A DNA stretch of 64,000 bases from Thalassobius sp002708925 (GCF_049803795.1 NZ_JBNAGJ010000002.1:248001-312000); one strand, 5' to 3'; shown: positions 26,257 to 34,878, counted from the stretch's first letter. Notes: generated by a model not told the origin, from the letters alone. Numbers and translations: made by a program.

Positions 26257-26817
26257 TTAACCCAGTTTAATGGTGGTTGCGTCTTCGAACGCGGCGACAG
26301 GCACGTCCAGGTTCCGCGGGGCCGGGCCCTTGCGGATACGGCCGGCGGTGTCATAGTGCGACCCGTGGCAGGGGCAGAACCAGCCGCCAAAGTCACCCGC
26401 ACCGTTACCGATCGGAACGCAGCCCAGGTGGGTACACACGCCGATCATCACCAGCCATTCGCCAGCTTCGTCCAGGGTGCGGTTCGCGTCGGACGCGTCC
26501 GTATCGGGCTTGTTCGCGTTCTGCGACAGCGGGTCGATCAGGGTGGCGCTGTCATCGGCGCGGCCCTGAGCGATCTCTTCCTCGGTCCGGCGGCGGATGA
26601 AGACCGGCTTACCCAGCCATTTCACCGTCAGCTGCGTTCCGGTTTCCACACCCGACACGTCAACGCGAATCGAGGACAGAGCCTGCACATCGGCGGAGGG
26701 GTTCATCTGATTGACAAGCGGCCAGACGGCGGCACCCGTCGCCACAGCACCGGCGCCGGCGGTGGCGTAATACAGGAAATCCCTGCGGGTGCCTTCGTGA
26801 TCTTCTGCGTGGGACAC
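26257..26817 (-). CDS. petA: Rieske iron-sulfur subunit of the bc1 complex
   Basis: A 186-residue subunit. It starts with a Tat-type twin arginine (GTRRDFLYYATAGAG) followed by an uncleaved membrane anchor. The [2Fe-2S] ligands are in CTHLGCVP (about residue 129) and FCPCHGSHYD (about 150). It accepts electrons from quinol and hands them to cytochrome c1. The start is a GTG at 26,817, with GGAG 8-9 bp upstream. First gene of the operon; the operon promoter should lie in the 294-bp gap shared with the divergent barrel protein. Confidence 0.96.
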   Translation of the reverse strand: MSHAEDHEGTRRDFLYYATAGAGAVATGAAVWPLVNQMNPSADVQALSSIRVDVSGVETGTQLTVKWLGKPVFIRRRTEEEIAQGRADDSATLIDPLSQNANKPDTDASDANRTLDEAGEWLVMIGVCTHLGCVPIGNGAGDFGGWFCPCHGSHYDTAGRIRKGPAPRNLDVPVAAFEDATTIKLG

Positions 26818-27047
26818 GAGGTTTTCTCCATTCTTCGGCCAAAATCGGCCTATACGACGTGGGGCCGCGTGTTGCGCAGCCTTTCCGTGGCGCTATTTAG
26901 CCGGGGATTTGCGTTCAGTCCAGCAGACAATGCCGCGCAGGGGTGCCCCATTTGCAACAGGTGCGCATGTGTCGCGCTTGTTGTGTGGAAATTCGGGTCA
27001 TATGTTCCGATCTGTAGCCTTGTAATTTTCATCCCGCACCGGCCCGA

Positions 27048-27077
27048 GTCGCATATATCTGCGTCGCATATATCTGC
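27048..27077. repeat. two tandem 15-bp repeats upstream of the barrel gene
   Basis: GTCGCATATATCTGC is repeated exactly, back to back, ending 34 bp before the start codon at 27,112. The exact repeat and the promoter-proximal position suggest a regulator binding on the same helix face, or a recent slippage event. Confidence 0.6.
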
Positions 27078-27111
27078 TCCATCAGGGCCGCAGCAAAGAA
27101 CGGACCGACAG

Positions 27112-27765
27112 ATGTTTAGGAAACTGATCGTCGCTCTGGCTGCCACGACCGCCATGGCCGCGCCTGCAGTCGCAGAGATTGAAATCGACCTTTACCTGGG
27201 GGGCGAACAGCCCGGAAACAGCAGTATCAGCGGCTCGGACCCGGCGATTGGCGGGTTTGACGCCGATATCGACTGGCGCGGCAGATCCAATGTGATGCCG
27301 CCCTACTATGGGATGCGCGCCGTGTATTGGCGCCCCGACAATCTGGGCTTTGGCCTGGAGTTCAGCCACAACAAGGCCTACGCCCCCGATGCCGACATGG
27401 CCGCCACGGGGTTTGACCGGCTGGAATTCACGGATGGGCATAACCTGGTCACTCTGAACGTGATGAAACGCTGGCCCGGCAAGTGGAACCGCTGGACACC
27501 CTTCGTGGGGGCCGGCGTGGGCGTTGCCATTCCGCATGTGGATATTCAACCAACGGGCGGAGCGCACACGCTGGGCTATCAGGTCACCGGCCCTGCCATC
27601 CGCCTGCTGGCAGGCGCACGTTATCAGATCAATGACAACTGGTCGTTCTTTGGCGAATACCAGTTCACCTGGTCCGACAATGACGTGGACCTGGACGGCG
27701 GCGGCACGCTGTCCACCACGCTGACCTCGAACGCATTCAACATCGGGATCGGCTACGCGTTCTAG
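27112..27765 (+). CDS. outer-membrane beta-barrel protein (LpxQ/OmpA-like)
   Basis: A 217-residue protein with a Sec signal peptide (residues 1-21, ending AVAE) and alternating amphipathic strands ending in the aromatic FNIGIGYAF, typical of an eight-stranded barrel. The stretches MPPYYGMRAVYW, LEFSHNKAYAP and GFDRLEFTDGHNLVTLNVM resemble, from memory, the lipid A oxidase LpxQ of rhizobia. If correct, it would modify lipid A at the outer membrane; that is a hypothesis. Single gene, divergent from petA, with tandem 15-bp repeats in its promoter region. Confidence 0.72.
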   Translation: MFRKLIVALAATTAMAAPAVAEIEIDLYLGGEQPGNSSISGSDPAIGGFDADIDWRGRSNVMPPYYGMRAVYWRPDNLGFGLEFSHNKAYAPDADMAATGFDRLEFTDGHNLVTLNVMKRWPGKWNRWTPFVGAGVGVAIPHVDIQPTGGAHTLGYQVTGPAIRLLAGARYQINDNWSFFGEYQFTWSDNDVDLDGGGTLSTTLTSNAFNIGIGYAF

Positions 27766-27774
27766 ACGTCGCGC

Positions 27775-27803
27775 ACCCAAGGCCCCCGCGGGGGCCCTTG
27801 GGT
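27775..27803. terminator. hairpin between convergent genes
   Basis: ACCCAAGGCCCCC can pair with GGGGGCCCTTGGGT (one bulged base). It lies between convergent genes ending at 27,765 and 27,805 and could terminate both, although no T run follows on either strand. Confidence 0.6.
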
Positions 27804-27804
27804 C

Positions 27805-28407
27805 TCAGGCCGGGGCCGAGGCTGTCATGCTGGCGCGGTCGGAAAACACCGCGTACCAGTCGTCCAGCGCGCCGCGCCCGGCGCGCCAGTTGCGGGCTCC
27901 GTGGCGGAAATCCAGGTATCCCAGCGCGCAGCCCACCGCGATTTGCCCCATGTTCAGCGGCCCATTCAGGTGGCTGATCCAGCGTTGCTCAAGCGCGTCC
28001 AGCGCGCCGCATACCTTCTGCCATTGCGCCTCGACCCATTCGCTGTAGATCAGGTGATCGGGGCGCACCCGGCCCTCATAGACCATCAGCACAGCAGCAT
28101 CCATCAACCCGTCCGCCGTGGCCTCGAGTGTCAGAATTTCCCACAGCGATTCGCCCGGATAGAGCCCGGCCCCCGCGCGATCATCCAGATACCGGCAAAT
28201 CACCCGGCTGTCGTAAATCGCAGGCCCGTCAGAGCGGATCAGCGCCGGGATTTTGCCGATCGGGTTGGCGGCGCGCACCTCGGACGGGGTGGCAACCGGG
28301 GTTGTCATTACCTCGATCAGTTCGATGTCATCCACCTGCCCGGTTTCGTGCATCACAACATTGACCTTGCGCACAAATGGCGAGGCCCCGGAATAAATCA
28401 GTTTCAT
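27805..28407 (-). CDS. glutathione S-transferase family protein
   Basis: A 200-residue GST. The thioredoxin-like N-terminal domain begins MKLIYSGASPFVRKVNVVMHE; the serine after GA is the likely glutathione-activating residue. The cis-proline is in GKIPALI, followed by the IYDSRVICRYLDD glutathione-binding turn. The helical C-terminal domain has the N-capping region MGQIAVGCALGYLDFRH. The same architecture is seen in the GST at 59,902-60,537. Substrate unknown. Confidence 0.9.
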   Translation of the reverse strand: MKLIYSGASPFVRKVNVVMHETGQVDDIELIEVMTTPVATPSEVRAANPIGKIPALIRSDGPAIYDSRVICRYLDDRAGAGLYPGESLWEILTLEATADGLMDAAVLMVYEGRVRPDHLIYSEWVEAQWQKVCGALDALEQRWISHLNGPLNMGQIAVGCALGYLDFRHGARNWRAGRGALDDWYAVFSDRASMTASAPA

Positions 28408-28461
28408 GTGTCCCTCCTATGCTCCGCGCTTAACGGTAGGGCGCGGGCTGGGCGCTGTCCA

Positions 28462-29085
28462 TCATTCAGACCCCGGAGGCGCACGCATCAGATCGGCCAG
28501 GGCGGCCAGCTCCATCCCGATTCCGTGCTCGGCCACCACATCGGCCACGGCCAGACGCGCAAAATCCGGTTTGTTCTGCGCCAGTTTCCACGTCCCCTGC
28601 ACATCCGCGATATTCAGGCAGCAGGGCACGATCATCCGCATCAGGCGCGCCATCTGTTCGTCCGAGACCTTCTCCGCAGTCCATATCGGTTTCGGCAACA
28701 GCTGCTCTTCGAAGCGCAAAGACAGCCGATCCAGCACATCCCGCAACCGATCCTGGGCCAGCCTCTGCACGGGGCCGGCCAGATGCACCGCCACGTAATT
28801 CCAGGTTGGAACCTGATCCTCCAGCCCGTACCAATCGGGCGAAATATAAGACCCAGGCCCCTGCACGAAAATCTTTCCCGGCAGCCCATCGCCCAGAGCC
28901 CGCGCAATCGGATTCGAACGCACCAGATGAAACAGCACCCGCCCGTCTTCGATCACAAAGGGCACATGCGCCATCAACGGCATTCCATCTGCCCCCGACA
29001 CCGCCAGCGTACCCACCCCGGCCTGGGCGGCAAAAGCCAGGTTTCGCGCCTCGGTCTGTGTGTGAAACACGGGGTTTGGATGCAT
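28462..29085 (-). CDS. PaiB-like FMN-binding negative regulator
   Basis: A 207-residue split-barrel flavin-binding protein of the PaiB/FMN_bind_2 family. Typical segments are MPLMAHVPFVIEDG, GKIFVQGPGSYISPDWYG, VPTWNYVAVHLAG and QGTWKLAQNKP near the C-terminus. PaiB represses sporulation and protease genes in Bacillus; the role here is unknown. The start at 29,085 has AAAGGAG 8 bp upstream. Confidence 0.88.
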   Translation of the reverse strand: MHPNPVFHTQTEARNLAFAAQAGVGTLAVSGADGMPLMAHVPFVIEDGRVLFHLVRSNPIARALGDGLPGKIFVQGPGSYISPDWYGLEDQVPTWNYVAVHLAGPVQRLAQDRLRDVLDRLSLRFEEQLLPKPIWTAEKVSDEQMARLMRMIVPCCLNIADVQGTWKLAQNKPDFARLAVADVVAEHGIGMELAALADLMRAPPGSE

Positions 29086-29221
29086 TGGGGGCTCCTTTGG
29101 GTTCCGGCACCGGAGGCGGCTGCCATAAACATATCGCAATTCAGCTGGCTGAACACATTCAATACTTGCAAAAAGACACCGGATGCGCTCATTCAGGCGC
29201 AATCGTACTATCGGAGACTGC

Positions 29222-29653
29222 ATGATGCGCGTACTTAAGATCATTTTCGCCCTGACCATGGCGGTGTTTGTGGCTGCCTGCACCGGAAGCGGCACCTCGG
29301 GCCGGGCCACCATTCTGGCCGAGGTGGAAAAAGCCGAACCCAACAGCATTTATGTCTATCGTGACACCGGGTTTGCCGGGTCTGGAGCACTGATGGAGGT
29401 TCTGATCAACAATCAGAAAGCCGGCACTATCGGAATCAAGGAATCGCTGAAAACCACCGCCAGCAAAGGCCAGAACACGCTGACAGTCCGCTATACCGGC
29501 CTGGCCTCGTTTAACACGCCCGGCACCCTGACCTTTGAAAGCAACGGAACCACGCCGAATTTCTTTGTCGTGACGCAAAAGCAATCCCTGATGGGCGCAA
29601 AGATCCAGGTTGCGGAAACCACGGCGGGCTCGTTCGCCAATTTGCTTGAGTGA
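29222..29653 (+). CDS. DUF2846-like lipoprotein
   Basis: A 143-residue lipoprotein with a signal ending in the lipobox FVAAC (cysteine about residue 20). The mature domain has NSIYVYRDTGFAGSGALMEVLINNQKAGTI, the DUF2846-like pattern of a short beta sandwich that displays a VYVYR strand. Probably an envelope protein; function unknown. A second ATG at 29,225 is an equivalent start. Confidence 0.7.
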   Translation: MMRVLKIIFALTMAVFVAACTGSGTSGRATILAEVEKAEPNSIYVYRDTGFAGSGALMEVLINNQKAGTIGIKESLKTTASKGQNTLTVRYTGLASFNTPGTLTFESNGTTPNFFVVTQKQSLMGAKIQVAETTAGSFANLLE

Positions 29654-29679
29654 TACAGCTTGCGGGCGTGGCTCGGCCG

Positions 29680-30939
29680 TTACGCCCGCAGACGATCCCC
29701 GTCACGGCCGAAAATCACGGCCTTGACGATGGCACCTTCGGTTTGCGGATCGGTGAAATGCACCTCGGCAAACTGTTCGGTCCGGCCCATCAGCGGGTTT
29801 TCCATCAACACGTTATGACGGCGTCCCTGCTGGCGGTCCAGATGGGCATCTACCCGCCGCTGCCCCGCCGCGCGCAAAGCCGCCGCCCGCGCTTTGATCA
29901 GCCGCCCCTCGACCTGAGGCATCCGCGCCGCAGGCGTGCCTGGGCGCGGGCTGTAGGGGAAAACATGCAGCCAGGTCAGCTGGCATTCCTCGACCAGTTT
30001 CAACGAGTTTTCGAAATGCGCGTCGGTTTCGGTGGGGAAGCCCGCAATGATGTCCGCGCCGAATGTCATGTCGGGACGCAGGCGGATTGCCTCCTCAGCA
30101 AAGCGGATCGCATCGTCGCGCAGATGGCGGCGTTTCATCCGCTTCAGGATCAGATCATCGCCGTGCTGTAGCGACAAGTGCAGATGCGGCATCAGGCGCG
30201 GCTCGGTTGCGATGGCCTGCATCAGGTTTTCATCCACCTCGATGGAATCAATCGAGCTGATGCGCAAACGCGGCAGATCCGGCACCAGTTTCAGAATCCG
30301 CATGACCAGATCGCCCAGCTGCGGCTGCGCGGGCAGATCCGCCCCCCAACTGGTCAGATCGACCCCGGTCAGCACCACCTCGTTAAAGCCCTTATCGACC
30401 AGCCGTTTGATCTGATCGACCACCACACCGGCGGGCACGGACCGAGAATTCCCCCGACCATAGGGAATAATGCAGAAGGTGCAACGATGATCGCAGCCGT
30501 TCTGAACCTGCACATAGGCGCGGCTGCGGGTGCCGAACCCATCAATCAAGTGCCCCGCCGTTTCGGTGACGGACATGATGTCATCGACCTGCACGCGCTC
30601 GGTCTGGCCAATGAAATCGGGGCCCATCGCGGCCCACGTTTCCGGCTGCATCTTTTCGCTGTTGCCGATGACCACGTCGACCTCGTCCATATTGGCGAAG
30701 GTTTCGGGCTCGGTCTGGGCGGCGCAGCCGGTGACGATCAGACGGGCCGAGGGGTTTTCCCGGCGCAGCTTGCGGATTTCCTGACGCGCTTTGCGCACGG
30801 CCTCGGACGTCACGGCGCAGGTGTTTACCACCACCGCGCCCTCGATCCCGGCCTGCTGGGCCAGATCCTTCATCGCCTCGGTCTCGTACGCGTTCAGACG
30901 GCAGCCAAGCGTGGTGAAAATGGGCGGTTTGGCAGTCAT
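29680..30939 (-). CDS. mtaB: tRNA t6A37 C2-methylthiotransferase MtaB
   Basis: A 419-residue radical-SAM methylthiotransferase. The N-terminal UPF0004 domain carries the auxiliary-cluster cysteines (TTLGCRLNAYE, VVNTCAVTSE, VTGCAAQT). The radical-SAM triad is in CDHRCTFCIIPYGRGNSRS (about residue 150), and the TRAM-like end is short, as in MtaB. It converts t6A to ms2t6A at position 37 of tRNAs reading ANN codons. It overlaps dapF by 4 bp (ATGA), so the two are translationally coupled. tRNA-Lys(TTT), its classical substrate, is encoded just upstream. Confidence 0.93.
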   Translation of the reverse strand: MTAKPPIFTTLGCRLNAYETEAMKDLAQQAGIEGAVVVNTCAVTSEAVRKARQEIRKLRRENPSARLIVTGCAAQTEPETFANMDEVDVVIGNSEKMQPETWAAMGPDFIGQTERVQVDDIMSVTETAGHLIDGFGTRSRAYVQVQNGCDHRCTFCIIPYGRGNSRSVPAGVVVDQIKRLVDKGFNEVVLTGVDLTSWGADLPAQPQLGDLVMRILKLVPDLPRLRISSIDSIEVDENLMQAIATEPRLMPHLHLSLQHGDDLILKRMKRRHLRDDAIRFAEEAIRLRPDMTFGADIIAGFPTETDAHFENSLKLVEECQLTWLHVFPYSPRPGTPAARMPQVEGRLIKARAAALRAAGQRRVDAHLDRQQGRRHNVLMENPLMGRTEQFAEVHFTDPQTEGAIVKAVIFGRDGDRLRA

Positions 30940-31766
30940 ATCGAGGCCAGGAATTCAGGCGTCAGCTGCGCGGTAAACACATGCATCGTGGCCCCGGTCA
31001 TCCAGACGCCATCGGCGCGCCAGTCAATCCAGATCGTGCCCCCGTCCAGATCAATCCGCACCTTGCGCCCGGTCAGCCCGCGCCGCGCCGCCGCAACCGC
31101 CGTCGCACAGGACGACGAGCCCGAAGCCAGCGTGACCCCCACACCACGTTCCCACACCCGCATCCGCAGATGATCGGGGCCAATGACGCTGGCGAACTGC
31201 ACGTTGGTGCGTTCGGGGTACAGCGGGTGATGCTCAATCTCAGCGCCGCGGGTTTCCAGATCCACCGCCTCGGCATCGTCCACGAAGAACGTGCAATGCG
31301 GGTTGCCCATGCCGGTGGCCGTGGGCGCGCCGTCAATCGGCAGCTCCAGCGTATCCATTTCGCGGGCCAGGGGGATTTCATGCCACATGAGCTGCGGCTG
31401 CCCCATATTCACCGAGGTCAGCCCGCCCCCCGCGTCCACCGCATACAGATCGCCGCGATCGGTGGTCAGATGCAGGCTGTCCTTGCCAGTCTCCTCGAAC
31501 AGATAGCGCGCAATGCAGCGCGTCGCATTCCCACACGCCGCCGAGGGCGATCCGTCCGCGTTATAAAACACCAGATGCGCATCGCCCGCGCCCTGTTCGA
31601 TCACCGCCAGCTGATCATAGCCCACACCCTTGTGCCGATCAGCGATTGCCACCACCAGATCGGCAGGCAAAGGCACGTCCTGCGCCCGCGCATCCACGAC
31701 GACAAAGTCGTTGCCCAGCCCATGCATCTTCATGAACGGCAGAGTTTTGACCACATGGTTTTCCAT
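30936..31766 (-). CDS. dapF: diaminopimelate epimerase
   Basis: A 276-residue epimerase converting LL- to meso-diaminopimelate for lysine and murein. FMKMHGLGNDFVVVDAR opens the protein. The two catalytic cysteines are in SAACGNATRCIARY (first half) and SGSSSCATAVAA (second half). The start at 31,766 is chosen because dapF products start a few residues before MKMHGLGNDF. It precedes mtaB with a 4-bp overlap. Confidence 0.95.
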   Translation of the reverse strand: MENHVVKTLPFMKMHGLGNDFVVVDARAQDVPLPADLVVAIADRHKGVGYDQLAVIEQGAGDAHLVFYNADGSPSAACGNATRCIARYLFEETGKDSLHLTTDRGDLYAVDAGGGLTSVNMGQPQLMWHEIPLAREMDTLELPIDGAPTATGMGNPHCTFFVDDAEAVDLETRGAEIEHHPLYPERTNVQFASVIGPDHLRMRVWERGVGVTLASGSSSCATAVAAARRGLTGRKVRIDLDGGTIWIDWRADGVWMTGATMHVFTAQLTPEFLASI

Positions 31767-31896
31767 CGCGCCGATATACGCGCGTTTCCCGGACGTTTCC
31801 AGACCGACCCGCAAGTTTGTTCCCCCCGCCGCCCCTTGTTTTATTGGACCGGGCCGACAAAAATCGAAAAACTTTCAAAAAGGCGGCTTTTTTGGG

Positions 31897-31925
31897 TTGA
31901 CCCTATGGGCGTCTGTTTCTAGAAG
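31897..31925 (+). promoter_or_regulatory. likely promoter of tRNA-Lys
   Basis: TTGACC, then 17 bp, then TAGAAG, positioned so that transcription would begin a few bases before the tRNA at 31,939. The -10 is weak. Confidence 0.4.
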
Positions 31926-31938
31926 CTGCCTCCACAGT

Positions 31939-32014
31939 GGGCCGTTAGCTCAGTTGGTAGAGCAACTGACTTTTAATCAGTGGGTCGTAGGTTCGAATCC
32001 TACACGGCTCACCA
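31939..32014 (+). tRNA. tRNA-Lys (anticodon TTT)
   Basis: A complete 76-nt cloverleaf. The acceptor GGGCCGT pairs with ACGGCTC (one G-U). D-arm GCTC...GAGC, anticodon arm CTGACTTTTAATCAG with loop CTTTTAA, T-arm GTAGG-TTCGAAT-CCTAC, discriminator A and an encoded CCA. It marks the left boundary of the mobile island, as tRNA 3' ends often do. Confidence 0.97.
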
Positions 32015-32060
32015 CTGAAATCAATAACTTAGCGGATTTGAATTCGTTGCCCCGTTTCTA

Positions 32061-32320
32061 GTGGCTACCACGGGGCTACCACGCTTTGCGATTTCGCACC
32101 ACTTCATGCATTTGCGGGAAGCAGTATGAAATCCCCGCGCCCCGCAGGGGCAAGCGGCACCGTCGCGCCAGCTTGAGGCCAAACAGGATACCATGAAGAA
32201 CAAGAGGCGATTTGGGCAAATCGGTGGGTGACATATTGTCCCCAAGGCTCAGGAGTTTGCCGGGTCACTTCAAAAAGCCTGTAACTTCTGTAACTTTGTT
32301 ACCTGTATATATAACCTATT
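32061..32320. repeat. element end A (diverged copy of 46945-47240)
   Basis: Four landmarks occur in the same order here and at 46,945-47,240: GTGGCTACCAC, CCCCGCAGGGGCAAGCGG, GTTTGCC and ATATATAAC followed by (N)(N)ATTG. The first two are 79 bp apart here and 78 bp apart in the other copy. GGCTACCACG is itself repeated (32,063 and 32,074). Nothing here codes for protein; the gap from the tRNA to the DUF927 gene stop is 448 bp. Confidence 0.65.
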
Positions 32321-32387
32321 GTTTTTATTTGTTTATATTTTCCTTCACTAGTTACAAAAAAGGTTACAGAAATATTGGGCTGTTACA
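32280..32387. repeat. TGTAAC/GTTACA motif cluster (possible satellite origin)
   Basis: Six near-identical hexamers occur in 108 bp: TGTAAC at 32,280 and 32,289; GTTACC at 32,298; GTTACA at 32,351, 32,363 and 32,382. The two orientations flank a very AT-rich core (TATATATAACC, then T-rich). The layout resembles iterons around an unwinding element, beside replication-type genes of a P4-like element. An origin function is inference. Confidence 0.5.
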
Positions 32388-32462
32388 CCTAACCGATTGA
32401 TTTAATTGTATAAGTATTTTTGAGACACCCCCCCTTTCAACTTTGCACGCGAAAAAATCTCA

Positions 32463-33974
32463 TTACCGCCGCCGGTCCCCTGATCCACACGCGTGAACTT
32501 TTTGTACCCCCTGCCCATGGGCTTTTTTGCCTGACACTGGCCACGCGCAAACAAAGCTATGGTGCGCGGTCGGCACCCAAACGCACCTAACCCCCAGCGA
32601 GGTAGCAATCTCACCCGCAGCTGCGACAAGGGCAAAGCGATCCGCAACCCTACGCACTTGGCCATCAGACCCCGGCGGCAAAGCAGATTGAACAAAGCCT
32701 TTGCGCAGATCGGCAAGCTTTTCCCGGTATTCCGCCAGATCATCAACCAAAGCGGCCACAAACGCCCGGCCAGCGGTGCCATAGAACGTATTGGCGGATT
32801 TTTTCAGGCGCTGGGCAAAGCTGGCTGGATCAACTGCACCGTGGGTATCCTCGAATAGCCCCATGCCAGCGCCAGCATCGGCCCGTAGATCAATGACTCT
32901 GACCTCCATCCCAGCCGCGATACGTCCACCACCTTCCTTGATCTTATCAGCGAGGGCGATCTCACCATTGCTCAGAAACAGAACACGCCATTCCAGAACC
33001 TTGCGGGCCTGTCCTTCGCGCCCTGCGCGGGCCTTGCCCTTGCCGTTGGCAAGCATATAAGCCGCAGCGCCTGCTGCCTTTGGGTCCACCTGTGACAATT
33101 CATCAAGGCACAAGACGCTGTCACAGGACATGCCCGCCACGCTTTCCAGCGCGTTGTCAGTCGCCCGCCAATGGCGCACAAAACCCTGTGTGCCACCGCC
33201 ACCCCAAACCGATCCGGCCACTGTTAAGGCAGTAGATTTCCCAGAAGATGACGCGCCACGAAAGTGGAAGCCGCCACCGTCATCACCGGACAGAGCCAAC
33301 ATGGGAGCCGCGAACCCAGCGGCAAGGGATAGAACAAGGCGGGAGTTGCCCAGCGCTGGGCTTGCAACTTCTGCCTGCCAATCTGACAGAGTGCCCGCGA
33401 CATTAAAGGCGTGGTCAGGTTTTTCAGATGTTTGCAACAACACCCGCTCACCATCATCTGCCACACCTATTGCGCCATCGGGTAGCACATAGGTTTCCCC
33501 ATGCCAGCCAATACGAGAAACACACCGCGCGCGGCCATCAGGATCGGCGCTTTGCAGATATTCGAGAACCCAAGCCCGCGCTTCGCGGCGCGGCTCAATT
33601 TCGCAGCCAAGACGTAGCAGCTCAGCCCGCAAGGGTTCGCCTGACCCGGCGAACAAGGCCGCAGGCATAGCCCACCGATGCACGACCCCATCCCGATCCA
33701 ATACCTCGACTTCGCGGCCCCAGTCTTCGCCGTCTTCATTCCGCGTAAGGGCCTGCACCCAGACAGGTGACATAAAACGCACCCATGTCGTCTTTGTGCC
33801 TCCGTCATCGGCTTCACGCTCGACACGCCGATAGGTGCCAGTTTCATCTACCTTGAACGGAAAGGGGCGTTTGATCTTTTTGCGCTGGGCCTTTCCGCTC
33901 CGCCCAGCGCCTGATTTTGACTTTGCTGCCTCGACCGCATCGTCTACAGCGGATTTGATGTCCTTTTTACCCAT
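32463..33974 (-). CDS. DUF927 domain protein (P4-like primase/helicase), C-terminus probably cut
   Basis: A 503-residue protein. The DUF927 ATPase-like domain includes FHFRGASSSGKSTALTVAGSVWGG (Walker A, about residue 230), CLDELSQVDPKAAGAAAYML and VLFLSNGEIALADKI. Such proteins are replicative helicases or primases of P4-like satellites and integrated elements. It normally extends further after VADRFALVAAAGEIAT; here the last 45 residues lose family resemblance, so the 3' end may have been replaced. The start at 33,974 overlaps the Toprim gene by 8 bp. Last gene of a four-gene overlapping operon, ending next to the motif cluster. Confidence 0.85.
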   Translation of the reverse strand: MGKKDIKSAVDDAVEAAKSKSGAGRSGKAQRKKIKRPFPFKVDETGTYRRVEREADDGGTKTTWVRFMSPVWVQALTRNEDGEDWGREVEVLDRDGVVHRWAMPAALFAGSGEPLRAELLRLGCEIEPRREARAWVLEYLQSADPDGRARCVSRIGWHGETYVLPDGAIGVADDGERVLLQTSEKPDHAFNVAGTLSDWQAEVASPALGNSRLVLSLAAGFAAPMLALSGDDGGGFHFRGASSSGKSTALTVAGSVWGGGGTQGFVRHWRATDNALESVAGMSCDSVLCLDELSQVDPKAAGAAAYMLANGKGKARAGREGQARKVLEWRVLFLSNGEIALADKIKEGGGRIAAGMEVRVIDLRADAGAGMGLFEDTHGAVDPASFAQRLKKSANTFYGTAGRAFVAALVDDLAEYREKLADLRKGFVQSALPPGSDGQVRRVADRFALVAAAGEIATSLGVRCVWVPTAHHSFVCAWPVSGKKAHGQGVQKVHACGSGDRRR

Positions 33975-34878
33975 GGGTGTCACCCCGCAGCACATCATTG
34001 AAATCAGCCCCGTTGGCTTGAGGTGCAATGATCGAGACTGCGCGCCCTTCTGCCTCAAGTCTTGCCGCTGTTTCTTCAGCTGCGGCCAAGCCCGCCGGGT
34101 CATGGTCAGCCGCGATAACGACAACCTCAGCGATCGGAGGGGGCGGCAAAATCAATCCCTTGAGGCCAGAGGTCGATAGCGTAGCCCATACAGTCAGGCG
34201 TGACGCGACACCGATGCTCAAGGCAGTCTCTATGCCTTCAGCCAGTGCGATCACGCGCCGATCTGGCCCAAAGCGAACGGAGCCGCCGCCGCATGCACCC
34301 AGCATCATTTTTGCGCCACCTTGGAGGTCCGCTTTGTCTGAGCCGTCCGGGCGCAGGTATGTACGGTGGATCCCCATGGGTTTGCCATCCGGCCCGCGCA
34401 AACGGGCAATCATCGCGGGCAGATTTTGCTTTGTCCGCGCGTGAGGCAATGCCGCATGGAAGCGCAGCGTGTGGCGCATTTTGTGCCATTGCGCCTTGAT
34501 CCCGCGACCCTCCAGATAGGATTCCGCCGGGGTGCCTGAGATCGGTACCGCTTGGGAAAAGAGGTCATCGCAATAGCGTTGCGTCTTGATTTTCTGTTTG
34601 CGGCGGCTTTCGCGATCACGCTCAATTTCAGCTGGGGACCGCTGCAAGCTGTGCCCATGACCTTGAACAATACCGCGCGCCCGCAGTTCCGTGAAAATGT
34701 CAGGGGCTGAGCAACCAGCTTTGTGGCAGGTCACAAGAGTTCGACCAGCCGAATCCTTCACAGACAGCCCGCGTTGATCCCGCCGCCCTTCGGGCTGGCA
34801 AATCGGGCACGGCGAAAGGCCATAGTTACTACGCCACTCGCCGCCCAATGCCTTAACGATGTCTTGTGCCTCACTCAT
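33967..34878 (-). CDS. Toprim-domain primase-like protein
   Basis: A 303-residue protein. The N-terminus has a CHC2-like zinc ribbon (CPICQ...CHKAGC, residues 25-57). The Toprim domain shows VIALAEGIETALSIGVA (catalytic glutamate, about 205) and VVVIAADHDPAGLAAAEE (DxD-type, about 250). Together with the DUF927 protein it would prime and unwind the element during replication. The start at 34,878 overlaps the previous gene by 8 bp. Confidence 0.88.
   Translation of the reverse strand: MSEAQDIVKALGGEWRSNYGLSPCPICQPEGRRDQRGLSVKDSAGRTLVTCHKAGCSAPDIFTELRARGIVQGHGHSLQRSPAEIERDRESRRKQKIKTQRYCDDLFSQAVPISGTPAESYLEGRGIKAQWHKMRHTLRFHAALPHARTKQNLPAMIARLRGPDGKPMGIHRTYLRPDGSDKADLQGGAKMMLGACGGGSVRFGPDRRVIALAEGIETALSIGVASRLTVWATLSTSGLKGLILPPPPIAEVVVIAADHDPAGLAAAEETAARLEAEGRAVSIIAPQANGADFNDVLRGDTHG

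Noticed and set aside
24791..26260. A 489-codon plus-strand frame opposite petC and petB
   Set aside because: It is the antisense of conserved cytochrome genes, with no motif of its own.
32402..32518. A 38-codon minus-strand frame (starts MGRGYKKFTRVDQGTGGG) near the DUF927 stop
   Set aside because: It has no ribosome-binding site or family match and overlaps the end of the DUF927 gene; it may be a fragment of the lost 3' part.
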